Of a DNA stretch of 64,000 bases, positions 43,684-57,121 are shown in pieces. Below the pieces are notes generated by a model that did not search any database, was not told the origin of the DNA, and saw only the letters and a list, made by a program, of their open reading frames with translations. The stretch's first letter is position 1, and the number at the start of each line of letters is the position of its first letter. A program made the translations under genes and the position numbers. This DNA comes from Todiramphus chloris collaris (Eukaryota; Chordata; Aves; Coraciiformes; Alcedinidae): contig JANVCC010000062.1 in the NCBI GenBank assembly GCA_025345505.1, positions 13,866,809 through 13,930,808 on the forward strand, in the 5' to 3' direction.

Positions 43684-44175
43684 AGTCAAGCTCTTCGCTA
43701 CCAGGTAACCTGACCAGACATTCTTCCACTGCCTTTCCTGCTGCACAGTATGACTGTGCATGGTAAAGAATTGACATTGTGGGCATGAAATGATAAATTA
43801 GAAGTAATTGTTGAAACTGTCATTCATAAATTGTGGACCATTATCTCTTAATGCATCTGGAATCCCAGAGTGAGCAACTTGTGATTCACAAAGCAGTATT
43901 TTGAGTTGCTGTGCCACGTGCTGTGCAGCAGTTCAGTAATGAGCAGTGGTCTACAACATAAATGCAAAACTTCCCATTTGATGGGAACAGATCCATGCCA
44001 CCTCTGGATGGAGGGCAAGCAGACCTCTCACTGTAGCTCTTGGTGTCAGTTCTTATCTTGCTTATTGTTTTTCCCTGATCACTGCACGTCATTTTAAATC
44101 CACCTTCAAAAAAAGGCTTCTATTCCTATCTGGGCAGATTGGTTTACCTTTCTACAGTTCTACCTCATCAAGACA
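43580..44175 (-). pseudogene. Decayed Ty3/Gypsy-type retroelement integrase fragment
   Basis: On the minus strand, three frames together show the landmarks of a Gypsy-type integrase core. First is GMDLFPSNGK followed by YVVDHCS (43985-43999 and just below), the first catalytic Asp region. After a frameshift comes HSGIPDALRDNGPQF (GIPDA at 43852-43866, DNGPQF down to 43828), the second catalytic Asp region. After another shift comes a YHAQS...GKAVEECL segment, which resembles the YPQSNG...AEKAVQ part of the family and includes the position of the catalytic Glu. Upstream, a CRK..NQS segment near 44140 is weakly like the zinc-binding region. A 30-base poly-C tract interrupts the far end. The DLF...NGK and DNGPQF wording fits Ty3/Gypsy better than retroviral integrases. 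No LTRs, protease or RT were recognised. The copy is non-coding now and its limits are approximate. Confidence 0.72.
43654..43683 (+). repeat. Poly-C homopolymer, 30 bases
   Basis: This is an uninterrupted run of 30 C on the plus strand, reading as G30 in SLC10A7 pre-mRNA. It lies within the decayed Gypsy integrase. It is long enough to form G-quadruplexes and is also a place where length may be misread. Confidence 0.97.
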
Positions 44176-46388
44176 ATAAATGTAAACTGTATCTATCTTT
44201 AGCATTTCCTCTCTCCCATATCCTCTGAACAGATATAATCACGTGCAATAACTTTAGAAACAAAGTCTTTATGCTTAGAGGAATGTAAGCTATTTCTGTT
44301 GACCATTCATTTCCAGAAACTGCTTTAAAGGAGAGACATCCTTTTTCTTCTTGAAGTGTATTTATAAAAAACAAACTCTTAAATAAATTTGTGATTGAGT
44401 TACACAAGCTTTAAGAGTCTCTATTTTTTATTCCCAGTCTTTGTCAGAACTCCTAAATCACATCTGTTCTCAGTTAAGTCTCCTCACAATTCTGATTTTG
44501 AACTTATGATCAGAGCACTTATTTCATATGACTACTGCTCAAATCAAGTTACTTAGCCTTGTTATTTGATGCAGCCAAAAAAACCACCCCAACTTCACCA
44601 GCTAGCTCACATAGCAATTCCTTGTAACAACTTCCCAAAGTAACATTCATATAGTATATGTCTAAGTAATATGCATATAGATGACAAGTCCTCTTGAAAT
44701 TTTGCAACCACTTTGTCTAGCCATCTACCATCATCTTCAAACTTACTGCATTGCAGCACAGATCACTGACACTCCATCACTATGTTACTTTATTGATACA
44801 TCTGCTGCCATGCTATTCCTGAGAAATTTCCAGCTATGGTTTCCAGTTTTTGGACCTTTCAAAACAAGAGGATTCAAGTACTTTTGTCCACTTGTCCACT
44901 TTTGATAGAGACTTCATTTAATTTTATGAGCTAAGAACGTGATACACAGGTAGGTTCATCAGCAACCCTTTGTGGTCCTAATTAATAGGGAGATTTTTAG
45001 GCATTTAACTCAGAGCATGTGAGCAATTCAACAGTTTTGTGGGGAACAGAGGTCATGACCGTTCTCCATGTGGTGTGGTTACAGCCAGGTTACACAGGTA
45101 ACTCATGCTGGTGGCTACTGTCATATTTATCATACTTTTCTTATTAGACTTAAATGGGCTTTTTTATCATGTAAGAAACAAACTTCAGTAGGACTTCTGT
45201 TAAGTTACAGTATATGCCAATTTTGAAATATACAACTGTAGTTTGGTTCAAGACTGACTGTTCCACATAGCACAGGCAATGACAAATATGCTTAACCTTG
45301 TCCAGGGTGCTCCTTCACAGGCTTTCATTTGCCTACATTTTAAACATGCCTTCCATTCCAAAGTCTGCTTTAGGCTGACAAAATTCTGAAAGCTCTAGCT
45401 GAACCCAGAGTTTAAACTGGATGCTAGTATCAGCAATGGTTGCCCTTGGGAATGAACTGCAAATCCCACTGATGTTCTCTTTGTGTATTCTGAAAGCCTG
45501 AGAACAGCAAATGTTTACAAGTATGTAAGAATTAGGCTTCAGATGCTTTGATGCCCAAGAATAGTGGACACTTATGACAACTTTTGGTCTTAATATAGCA
45601 ATTTCCCACCATGACGTGGAAGAAAGAATAATTAACATTTGGGGGAAAAAAAAAAGGTACTACAGAGACAAGTGTCATAGAAAACCTTATATTTCAATCA
45701 GTATCTTCACATTCAATGAAAGATTTTTATCATATGCCATGAAAAATAAGGCTTTGTGTTACATTATGAACACTGAGCTTATGAAATTAAATATTGAACA
45801 GCTGCTTATTCCATGAATATCCTCCATCCCGTGTAACAAATGATAGAGCCGTACAGAAAGAATAGTTTGCCACTGAGCAATTAAAACCCTTACTGTAAAA
45901 CATACGCAAAATGGCTTGAGCAGCCTTAATTCTATGATTTCTTAACTTCGGACTGCTTAGCCCTTCTATCTTTTTTTCATGTTGAGAATTTTTTATTCCT
46001 GTGAGTAGTAGCTGATAGTACAGAGGGAGAACTTCTTTCGTCATCCAGGCAAAGGGCATGTGACAAAAGGAGTACATTGTATTCTCAAAGCTCATTTGTA
46101 TGAGGCTGGAATTTCTCACAGTCTGGGCTGCCATTTTTCCCACTTTATGTTCACAAACTCCCTCCTCGATGTGCAGTAGCGTATGTTTGTGGTAGTGAGG
46201 GACAGATGCTCAATCTCAACAAAGATCAATGTGGCTCCAGGGAGCAGTGTAGCATCTTTTCTCTGATATTAGACTTCACTATCCTGAGGCTGTTCCTATG
46301 TGGCAGCTTATCAGGTTGCCAGTCTGTCTTTAAGATAGCTCTCTTTATCTTATTTTTTTAAATAAGAATGTATATTTAAAAGACATAC

Positions 46389-46472
46389 CTGTCCAATAAT
46401 AAGGGGGACTACAACAGTCATAAACAGCTGCGAGAATATAGATGTAAAAGGCACAGAGGAAGATGATCCAAG
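46389..46472 (-). CDS. SLC10A7: SLC10A7 internal exon, 84 bp
   Basis: The exon encodes 28 residues, starting LGSSSSVPF and ending VVVPLIIGQ. This is a short polar, serine-rich loop followed by the start of the next membrane helix. It corresponds to about residues 158-185 in human numbering and is nearly identical to the human sequence as I remember it. The acceptor is TTTTATTTTGTAG immediately upstream on the minus strand; the donor is CAG followed by GTATGT. Phase is 0/0 and the length is a multiple of three, so this exon and the 36-bp exon before it could each be skipped without a frameshift. It lies between introns of about 10.6 kb on both sides. Confidence 0.97.
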
Positions 46473-46574
46473 CTACAAAATAAAAATATACCATTAATAT
46501 TGCATTTTTTCTCAGTTTCTGCAAATTTCATACATAGATACCACACATTAGTACACATTTTATCTTACACAAAA

Positions 46575-46614
46575 TCTTGGAGGTACGTGCACAGTCTTGG
46601 AAGTACGTGCACAC
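46575..46614 (+). repeat. 20-bp tandem duplication near the 84-bp exon
   Basis: Two units of the form TCTTGG(A/G)GTACGTGCACA lie at 46575-46594 and 46595-46614, differing at two positions. They are about 100 bases upstream (minus strand) of the acceptor of the 84-bp SLC10A7 exon. Confidence 0.9.
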
Positions 46615-49493
46615 GTGTTTAACTGTTAAGTCCCAGTATAGCACTTGGCATTCCACAATAACAAAACTCAAACAATCTCCATTTGATTATTTTATAACCT
46701 AAGGTAACAGTTCCATCAGCATGCATTTAACTGAAACCCTGCTACACATATGCCGAATAACCAATATAAGCATTTGTAGAATGACAGTCTAAAAAGACAA
46801 GGAGTGAATCTTCCTAACTAAACAGTTAGCTCAGCTGCCTTTACCATTTACACAATTATCAGGCAACCAAAGTTGGAAGAGTTATTTCGCTAAATAAATA
46901 AGACAGTGAAGACAACCACAGGTTTTATATCAATGACATTAAAAAACAGATCTACTGAAAGTATATATCTATTCTTTCATTAAGACATGTAAATTGTGAC
47001 AAGCTTCATCTTCAAATAGGTGATCTCTTTAATTACAGTTGTAAATGCTAAAAGCATTTTTTTTAAAAGATGCAGGTAGAAAAGGTGAACAAACAGCCAG
47101 TGGAATATTTGCAACCTAGTTCAGAATGCTTAGGAAAATATACAGTATTTTTTACATTCTGACTGGACTTGGTTTATGCTAGGTCACTGAAAAGCTTCAT
47201 TTAGTGTAATTTAACTCATCTTTAACAGCAGTAGAATACGCATTAAGAAATACACAGTGGGAAGACTGAAATAGTGTCACCAGAGCTTCAACAGACAACT
47301 AACTGTTCGCTTTATCATGAGGGTAAATGATGTAACGTTGAGGATTTCACAGATCCACATTATTGTGTATTTTGCACTTTGCTGTAAAGATCCTCCAAAT
47401 GATGACAGAATTCAGAATCTTTTCAGCTCCATCTAAATGATGCTGATTTCCTAAAGCATTCTCACATACATCATTCTCATAAATCATGCTCAGATTGCAT
47501 TATACTTTTGACACTTCTCTTCCTTTCAAAGCTACCTGCAGGCATGACAGACAAGGTGATCATACAATCTAGTCACTTCCTATAACTGCCAAGAAAAATC
47601 AACATATGGCCATAAAAATGTGTTTGGCATAAAACCAGACACTTCAGAAATCCAAAGAACAGAAAAATCAGAAATACTTCACATACTGAAGTATTTTACT
47701 TCATTCAGAAAGGTACAACTGCAGCCTTTTCCTACAGGAAATAATCTGATGAAAAAACACCAATTATACCACTTCTGCAGTGGCATCAGGGCTGGGAAAC
47801 ATTACAAAATGGGATTAACTTCTGATGCTAGAAAACCACGGGACTTTAGAGTGTTGTTTGGCCAGCTTAGACTTTAAGAGAGTGGGACCACACCAAATCT
47901 GCTCTTTCTTTAAACATACTCCACCACTTGCTTTCACGTGTCCCTTTCTGAACAAACCATCGGCAGAGAGCCTTGGGCAGAACTTACAGGCTATGGCTGT
48001 TTCCTACGTGCTACCTTAACTGGCAGCGTCAGGTAAGACTCATAGTTTGGCCATGTAACAAATTACAGCACCTCATCCCCATCACCTCCCATTTTAACAT
48101 AAGCACAGAAGACAGCTGGAGGGGAACTGAAATTGATGTCATCACTGAGACTTTTGAGCTGAAAGTAGGCTTCAAGTGAGAGCACCGAGATGAAGGTGGA
48201 TAAATTTCCTGTGGAGTCAAGGGGGAGAAGTAACAGCTTACAGGGGAAGATTGAGACCACCCTCATGAGCACCTGAAGTCAGCCAGTTCAGCTACTCCAT
48301 TCCCAAGGGGCCAAGGGCTTGCTGCATGATTCCTTGCAGAAAGTGGGGCAGAAAACTCCATCATACCACTCATGATCTCCTTGTTGTTTTAATTCTTGTA
48401 AGAAGCTTCTGAAATTTTAAAAGGTCCATAGTTTTTTTTTCAAACTGTATTTGGACTTATCTTCTTCTGCGTGCTGAGGAGCTAAAAGCATTACTTACTG
48501 TGTATTCAGGGAAGCTTTTTCAAGTGAAAGTGAAGATTTTTAAACTTTAACATCTGCCTGAGTCACAGAGGAGTGAATCTAACCAAGCAGTCTGTATGCC
48601 AGGACTCCCTGCACAGATTCACAAAACTACGACACTTTGGCAGAGGGTCTTGTGCATTTTATAAAAACGCTGATCAGACTTCTCTCCCTACTTTATTTAT
48701 GCCCAGGCATGCTAAAGGACCCGCGGCTAATGGACGCAGAACTTGCCCAGGGCTGCCTCGATGTTTGCAGGAAGCAAACCCAGCAGGCTCACAGACATGA
48801 GTGTCTCATGGACTCTCAGACACTGCCTGGATTCCAGATTTCCTCTGAACTTGGGTATGTTCATCACATACATTTTGACAGAGAAGTGGGAACTGCAGAA
48901 CAGAGGAAACAAAAAGCTTGATGCAGTGTTAACCAAACCTTCCTACACATCTACAAATGCAAATATTCTGTCTGAATGAATAAGAATGATTTTCCTCAGG
49001 TTTTAGTTAGATCAATCTAAGTTCTGTGCTCCGTTTGCTGTTATGAAACAATTTTTTTAAATCCCCCCACACCTAGATGACCTGCATTGCAACAAAATTA
49101 GCATTATACTAAGATGTCTGATTATATTTGGCTGCTCTCCTTCCTATAATAATGTCCATGCCTACAAATGAACTTTTCCTCACAGGCAAACAGAAGAAGC
49201 ACTGCAAAAAATGGTGTAAAAACATCATAGAATCAAACTGCTGATTTACAGCTATAAAAAATAATCTGACTGGAATCTCTTATGGAAGAGAAAACGCACC
49301 ATTTCATGAAAAAGCTATCACAAATTTTCATGCCAGCATATTGACTATTTGTTGGGTTTTTTAAAATGTATTTGCATTTTTTTTAAACAAAAGTTTGATA
49401 TTGTGAAGTGATTGCTATGTGATATCCTGGATAGCAGCATTTCAGTTAAAGGTTTATTAATAAGCCAAGCCTGCTTAGAATGGACTCACTATT

Positions 49494-49494
<1 letters not shown>

Positions 49495-49524
<30 letters not shown>
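49495..49524 (+). repeat. Poly-A homopolymer, 30 bases
   Basis: This is a run of 30 A. No recognisable retrocopy precedes it, so it is treated as a simple repeat rather than a retrotransposed tail. Confidence 0.95.
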
Positions 49525-49526
<2 letters not shown>

Positions 49527-52500
49527 CAAGACTCTGAAAATTCATGTTTCCGGAAAGGCACTTCTCACTTAAATAATCAGAGTGATTTCAGAAGGACAAT
49601 TCAGACGAGCAGGAACTGCACCTTCTGCAAGCGTTTGCTGGATGTGGCTCCGATTTAAGAGAATTCCAGGCAAATCTTTCCAAACAGTTCTGTCACCATG
49701 CAGTAGTTCAAGCCTGACCTGCAGCATTCTTGCTAATTTAGTCCTAGACCTGTCTTCTCAAGAGAACGCCCGTTCTAAAAAACACCTAGCAAATTATTTA
49801 GTGGGTTTCTTTATGAGTCTGTGGTACAAACATCAGCTTATCCTTAATTGATAGGCTATATTTAACTTGTTGTGGTAAAAACAAAATGCAAAAACCAAAT
49901 AGACAAAAAACCCTCCTTTCCTAAAAACAAGACAATTCCACTTCCCAGCCTAGACCACCGCCACAAGCCAGATGTTCCAGCCTTCTCTTCCTGGCCAAGC
50001 AGGCAGGTATCACCGCAGGTCTTCGCCTGTCTACAACTGCCACTGACTCAGAAGACACACACCTCCTACCAGTCGCACCGAATTATAATCCAGTGCCACA
50101 TGTGCTGCACATATTGAGTCCACTTTGGAGGCGGCTGTCCTTTGGGGCCTTACTCTTCCAGCGTTCTCCTGCAATTAGCATGTTTCCTCAGACTGTGTCT
50201 TTGTGCTTTTCATACACCATCAGCCAGCTTCAGCCTTGCCATTTGTTGAGTAGAGACGAGGAAGGGAGGCAGGGGTAGTCCTGTTGGGGATGGCAGCCCC
50301 GATACAGAAAAGACATGGAAAGTGATGCACTTTTCTAAAAGATGAGGATGGGATCCAGCTCAGTCATGAAGGACAATGAAGTTCAGTGACCAGCTGAACT
50401 AAGCCCTCCCTTGCTTTGGACTCTTTCCAGAACTCTTATCCTGACACAGCCACTGCAGCATGCTATGTCACAGCAGAAAAGCATGCACATCACCCTCAGT
50501 AACCCAGGTACTGGGCAAATGAAAATGCTTTGCAATGAACACACTGCAATGGGCAGTAACTGCAGTGATGCTGAGGCCGTGGGAAGTGTCCGTGCTACTC
50601 CACAGGAATGGCACTGATGGATAGGCACCTCCAAGTTCCAGAATGTCCAGCTTTGGATTTCAAGTAAGAGGTCAAAAGAAATTAAATGATCATTCCTACA
50701 TAACATTCCACAGCAGTCTACAGAGCTGGCAGGTCACTGGGATGTTCTTCCTCCTCCACTGCTTTAAAGGAATTCACACACAGCGCATTTAGGTACCTCA
50801 GTAAGGCAGAGAAGCTGTGTAAGATGCCACCTCCTAGTCATAGACCAAGAGTCATTAGTACTGAAACTGTCCATGTCTAATGAGTGCTAATAGCAAGAGA
50901 GGGAAGGGAAGGCAAAGCATATCACTGAGAACAGAGCTTCTATGGAATTCATTAAAATTTTAAAATAAAGGGTTTAATTCTGTCTGTCAAAAGCTGCAAG
51001 TTCTATCTTGCCTCATAGAAAGGGGCCGAATGTACAACAGAGATCACATTCAGTGGTTAGCAGTCATGCATTTTAACAAATAGATCTTTCATATTAAATG
51101 AAAAAAAAATTAAAAGGCATATATAATTAAAAATTAAAGGCATATATAAGTCTCTAGCTCAGATAAAGAAAAGAGGTGTTCTGGTCTTATGGTATAGTCC
51201 GCAAATTCTTGCATATTCTATATGCTTCCATGGCCATGGAAATTGATTTGGCACAAATCTAGCTGTCTTCATATACACTCCAGTTTTGATTAAATAAATA
51301 AAACCAAAGCTTCATCATCAGAAACATGGAAAAGGAAAAGCTGGTTCTACGATCCTGTTAAGACGTGTGGTTAGCTTCTGCTATGTAGAAGCAGGATGTG
51401 TACTACAAAGACGGGTACAGATGAAAGAAAATTGAAAGAGTAAAACCAACTGGAAAATAGAAGTCCTCCACTGAAACATTACATGTTTTAGAATGTTATA
51501 CTTAGGCAAATTTACAGTATTTTGTGTGTGTCAGGAAGAGGGAGGGCCTCTGTTATCTCTGTTATTTGTATCTAATTTAGATAACAACGCCATGAAAGGT
51601 AAATTTGAAAAAGGAATAAAATGATTAAGCAAATATTTCACAGCAGTCCTTAAAAAGTTCTGGTTAATTGTAAAGAGCTTGAATCAGATGAGAGTATTTT
51701 TGTCTTTCCAGTGTTTAAACAGAAAGGAAATGGTGAAGTAAATAACCAGGTAGAAAATAATGATGTACTTTAATCTTCCACATGGATGAGTTGATCTGTT
51801 AACAGCTAATGCACTATGCTGCTGTAATCAGCCTTTTGTCACATACTAGTGAAATCCATTAGCTGCAACTTCCTTATTAAGTTCCAAGTCTTTCCAGCTA
51901 CTAAAATATTTGCATATTTAACGATTCATTTGACTGGTTCCAGCTCTCATTTGCCAAGTGCTTGAGAGGAAAAACAATTCTCAGTGTGTAGAAATCCTAT
52001 TTAGAAAAAAAGTATATTGAAAGGAGCTGTCATAACATATAAAAAGATTTCTCTGAAATATATGGGACTAGAGAAGACTTGTCAAACATTTGAAAAGGAA
52101 ATTTTAAAAAGTATCAACAACTTTTAAAACAATGTTTTGATTTAAGAATTGTAAATTTAGGGGAAAGCTTTTAACTTCAGTATTTTAATCAGCTTCTAGT
52201 TTCATTCACGCCCTTGTTCACCAGTCACTTTATTTCACTTTTCTCTGCAATACTTACAACAGAATTTCCTTCACTTATCTACTTCTGGATTCTTTCAGCA
52301 GTGCTACTTTCTAGTACTTATGGCACCATCACTACAATGCCATCATAAAAATACCAATTCAGAAATTTGAGAGAGTACCAGAAAAGAAAACATCACTGAA
52401 TAAATCAAGAAAAGGAGCAAGCTGATAAAGCCTTAGGAAGATTCCATTTTGACACAAATGTCATGGTAATCTTCTTTGGTAAAACAGCAAACATGGGAGC

Positions 52501-53204
52501 AATGTGTGACAGTTACATGGAGGTTTTTGCCAAGTGTATTTTTAAAAATACACATGAATTTTGCATTGGCTCCTTAACATTCCACGGTAACTAGTTTGCA
52601 GGCATGCTTCTGAAAAATGTAAAGTACATAAAAATGTAAACCACTTATCTCTAACGTTTTCTTTGATGGTTTTCAATAAAAATACACACATTCTCCCACC
52701 TTGATTTTTGTTACTTTGATAACTAATTGGCTGTGCTTCCAACAGCTGAAGAGACCACATCTGTCAGGTGTTGAGTCTCGACAGTCAGGGTAATACCAAG
52801 AAGGTGGCAGAGCTGGGATCCTGTGCCATAAAAACCACAGCATCACTTTTGGCTCCAACAGGTGTGCAGATGACTGATTTCTTGTATTTTGATACCAAAT
52901 ACAATCAACAAAATCATCAACTTGCGTGGCTTGGTAAAACTGCCAGCCCATGTGCTCAGCTGACTAAGGACAGGGTGGCTGGGATGGAACAGAGCAACGT
53001 TCACATGAGAAAGGTCATTACATCAGCCTCTGCCATGCTACCATAATATCTATGCTCACTCTGCTTCCAGGACAAACCCAAGAGACATGACCTTGCTGAG
53101 GCATCAGGCTGGCCTCCATCCTGTGCAATATAAAGGCACATGAAATCCCTCAATGAAAAAAAACTTGCATTCATACATGTTCCTGGGTTTAATGACTAAA
53201 GTTA

Positions 53205-53400
53205 CAAACTAAGGATGTGTAAGTGAGATGATAGAGCTACAGCTGTTGCAGAGTAAAGTGCTCCTGAAGTTGTGTCTTTCAAATGAGACATAAAAAGATG
53301 GTGGCATCTTGAGGTTATGGCAAAGATCACAGCACTATTATCTTCACAGTAGGATGATATCTGTTGTTCAACCGTCTTCTAGCAATGTGAATGTGTCCAA
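53205..53400 (+). mobile_element. Probable L2-type LINE/SINE 3' tail relic
   Basis: The segment around GTCTTTCAAATGAGACATAA, followed about 40 bases later by a GGTTATGGCAAAGATCACAG-like stretch, resembles the widely conserved L2-clade 3' tail. In that tail a CTTTC-GATGAGAC-TAAA motif precedes a GTGGTCATTAAAGATCCCA-type block. Only these landmarks are convincing; the flanks are too diverged to place the ends. It lies in an SLC10A7 intron, antisense to the gene. Confidence 0.45.
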
Positions 53401-53631
53401 ATGCTGTGTGCTGAAGAATTCAAATAATAAACTGTTATTGCATCATAAAATGTTACTAAAAGTACTAAAGGAAATAACTAAACCGACCACTGACAATAAA
53501 GATGGCCCTAAGTGACTAACTTCCTTTAGCAATCCTTAACCTATTCAGAGTTGTTATTATTCATTGATAACAGCATAGTTATTTCCAAAAGCAAAGTTCA
53601 GTCTACACTTTAGTTTTTAGTTGGTGGGGTT

Positions 53632-53642
53632 CCCCCCCCCCC
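53632..53642 (+). repeat. Poly-C homopolymer, 11 bases
   Basis: This run of 11 C follows TTGGTGGGGTT in an SLC10A7 intron. Confidence 0.95.
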
Positions 53643-56600
53643 AAATTCATTGGAGGAAATAAAATTTATTTCTCTGCTTTAAAAAATTTCATCACCAGAC
53701 AGACCTCTGTCTTCAGCTAAGCATAGAACCATAGAACCTGGCAAGAGGAAGACAGACAGCATCCCTCTCTGAATGTCTCCTAATCATCACGAATGAAACC
53801 CTGCAGAATGCTGCAAAGAAATGTGAACAGCATAACCTCGTGTTAACTCGAAACTGATGTATCTTACAGCACTTTGCTTCAACACTGCTGCTCACCACAT
53901 AGAGGAACTCTAATCAGCTGCGTACCATTTATGGGACATTGCCCATTTATAACATCTTTGCTGGGAATATAACATACTGTTAACAATAAAGGTTAATGTG
54001 AGGATGATGATGTTGCAGATTAATGCATCTGGAAGCCAGATTCAATAGCTTCTTATTAGGTAAAATGTTTATCACAGGTATCCATGGCAAAGGCAGCTAT
54101 TCTTTAAAGTCTAGTGAGGCATTCTCACAAGAATACAGCCCAGTAATTACGTGCACAGTATTTAAGGTTTCATTAAATCAATCAGAACCTCTTAGAGTGC
54201 TTTTTTAAACTCTCCTTTACAGCAGAAATTGTAGAAATACAATTTTCAGAAATGTGACTGACAATCTTATGTTGATCACTACTGATTTAAGATGATAAAT
54301 TACTTGCATTAAATGCATTATTTATTATAAGCTTCAACACACCTTTATCAATGTTCTTTAGAGAATATATATTTACATCACTAGTCAATTGTGAAAAGAA
54401 AAGGCAGTTCATAACATTATGTTCTCTGGTGCCCACAGTGCAAAATTTAAACCATAACCACTACCATAGGTTATGCTGTATAGCAAAGCAAGCCAAAGGA
54501 CAACAATGCATTTTATTTCTGGCAGCACTATGGGTATTTTATTCACTGGGTACAGGGAGACTAACACCTGAGATCACTAATACAATACAGCATTCAGACT
54601 ATTGTAGTATGACCCTGTGGAAGAGTTGCGAATACCAAATTCAGGAATTAAAATGCACTGAAGGCATTGACTTCAAAGGTCCCTGAATGGTATTCAGAAC
54701 CTCAGCTCAGCTGCTCTTGAGGTAAGTGAGAGTTTTACCTTGAAACTGGAAAATTCCACCCTTTATTAACTAAGCACTAAGGCTAAGCTGCATGTCTAAA
54801 CGAATGAACGGCCCAGAAAAGATAATCAGGAAATTACGAGTCAGTGTTTCTCACTCCACTGTAACTACACAAGTACCACCTGAAGTGATCAAGCAGTAGG
54901 TTATAAACAAGTGAACTGTGTGCTGGAATCCACAACATGTTGAGCTGTCCAGATGTCTCAAGGAAACACAAAGGAAAATTAGAGAGGTTTAAGATGACAA
55001 AAAAAAAAGCTTTCAGCAGTCCAAAGCACACACTGACAGGGTTCATGAACAGTGCGTCAGGATGTGCACGTTTAGTTTGCTGTCCTAAACACCTGCCATT
55101 GGGTAAACTGAACCTTCAGAGAAGGTGGACCTCATCTTAGCAAGGTGTGCTGCTGGGCCACAGAATCACTTGACACGCGTCAAGTCCTCAGCAAAAAATC
55201 TCAAGGAGCTTTAAATGTTTATATCCCCAAGAGAGGTCCTTGACTTTTGGGCTTTGTGACAAAACAATGCAGCTTTTATAACTCCCCCTATCCCCAGACT
55301 AGTTTCTTTATCACTCTGATGAAAAAATAATCCATGTGTGCGTTTTCCTCAGGAAGAACAGCTCTGAGTCATGTTACAAACTGCACAATTAATGTGCATT
55401 TTACACTCTTCTCATATAAGTGTCTCCAGGGCAGGTAGGAAGAACAGAGGCATATGCTTTGCTTTCCTGTTCTAGCACATGGTTTTACCACCTCTTTTGA
55501 AAGGTAACAGTGAAAAGTACCATTTATGAGACAAAATATCTTGTTACCTGACCATGAAGTCACCAAAGATCATTATCTTGCTTGAAAAGATATGCAGATC
55601 ATTCCTTAACATTTCAGTTTCTACAGAAAAAATCCCTTTTGGCTACATAGAGCACCAAAACTCAGTGAGGTATAGCAGGGTGAAAGGTGCCAGTGAGCAG
55701 AAGTAAAAATAGCTAAAGTTTCAGTCACACAGAAACAAAGCCACAGGTCTGTTGATTAATGTGGAAGAAACTCATTCCATACAGGAGGGAAGACGACAGG
55801 CAAACAGCGAGGCAAACCATTTGAAAGCAACATCTGAAACCATCTGAAAAAAACCATTTTTTTCTTAGAACAGTTGTCTTTTTTAAGCTACCATAAGGCT
55901 GTGGTCCCAGGTATACCGTGAGAGCTTTGCTGGTGTGAATGGATATATACAATATGGTTAAAGCAGCTCTTGTGTAAACATAGCTACAGCAGATGAGTTA
56001 CAGTTTGTTATAGTAAAATTAAAATCTTCCCACACAGCTTAACTGAAGCAGTAGTTGAAAATGTTACAGCCACCCACACAGTACTATTCATCCCAGTTTA
56101 GCATACACTGCTATATTTGTATACGGTACACATGCTGCTTGAGCATCCCTACTATAAACAGTTTGTCACTTGCATGCCACTTACAAACTGTTGCAGGCTA
56201 ACTTCACATTATCCCCCTTTCCAGGGTGCTGCTTTACATAGAATGTAATTAGTAAGAGAAACATAAAAGACAATGCCTACCTCTCCTGAAATCCTTGAAA
56301 TGCTTCAGCTTACTTCCCTGCTCTTCACAAAGCCACCATCCTCAGTAACTCTCACCGTGCTACACCATACCATTTGTGCCTGCAAATCCTCAAGCACCCA
56401 CACCTCCTCACTGACAATGGACTTTGTAAAGCACTATTATCTCTCTGATAAAGCCTCTTCATTGTTCACCAACTAATATCCATACCTTTATAAAACACAA
56501 AGGTAAAATTTGGTCTCCTCCCTTTTCTTCTACCATGAACTGTTAGGAACCAAGGCCCTGACTGAAGACTAACAATTGAAAAAGAATCTTCAACTAACAG

Positions 56601-57121
56601 GAATGAAGCAGCATCACGTTTAGTGATACACAGCAATTTGTCTTGCTGCTGCTGCCATCTCACTAACCTCTACCACAAAAACACCCATGGGCTTAGCTGC
56701 CCAAGAGTGAGGCAGACAAGCACAGCGCTTTCCCCAGTGGCCTGTGATCTGTTTTGGCTCAGTATGATCTTGTCCAGCTCCTGCACGTGAAAGCTCTGCA
56801 AGAGATCTTCTAACTGGCATCTTGGCAAGTGTTTGTATCTTACCCATTCTGACTAACAGCATACAGTTTTGTAAGTCTGCAAGAACAGTGGGTTTTGGCC
56901 CTCTCAGGCTGAAGTGCAGGCAGTGTTTGCATTCACCGGGGCACGCTTTGATGGCATTTCTGAGAGGCAGTTTATTTCAAATACTGACCAAAAAAAACCC
57001 CAAAACCAATCTTCCTCATTATTTATGAACTGTTAAAGCACCCAAGTTTTTATCTTAAATAGACTGCCTAATAAGTGCAGGACTACCCAGGAAAAAGACA
57101 TCTTGAGATCAAAATACTTAC

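Larger units (their letters stand above)
46473..57121 (-). other. SLC10A7: SLC10A7 intron, about 10.6 kb
   Basis: This intron lies between the 36-bp and 84-bp exons. It contains a poly-A run (49495-49524), a poly-C run (53632-53642), a 20-bp near-perfect tandem repeat just upstream of the exon (46575-46614) and a probable L2-type relic (about 53205-53400). Its open frames are short and not recognisable as genes. Confidence 0.9.

Noticed and set aside
43580-43786. Minus-strand frame with a poly-Gly run read as a glycine-rich protein
   Set aside because: The Gly run is the 30-base G homopolymer; the rest is better explained as decayed Gypsy integrase.
49225-49245. CATAGAATCA-like text as another CR1 tail
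   Set aside because: Only about ten bases match and no CR1 3' UTR follows; likewise for similar words near 53723 and 57262.
49495-49524. Poly-A run as the tail of a processed pseudogene
   Set aside because: No retrocopied coding sequence or target-site duplication is visible on either side.
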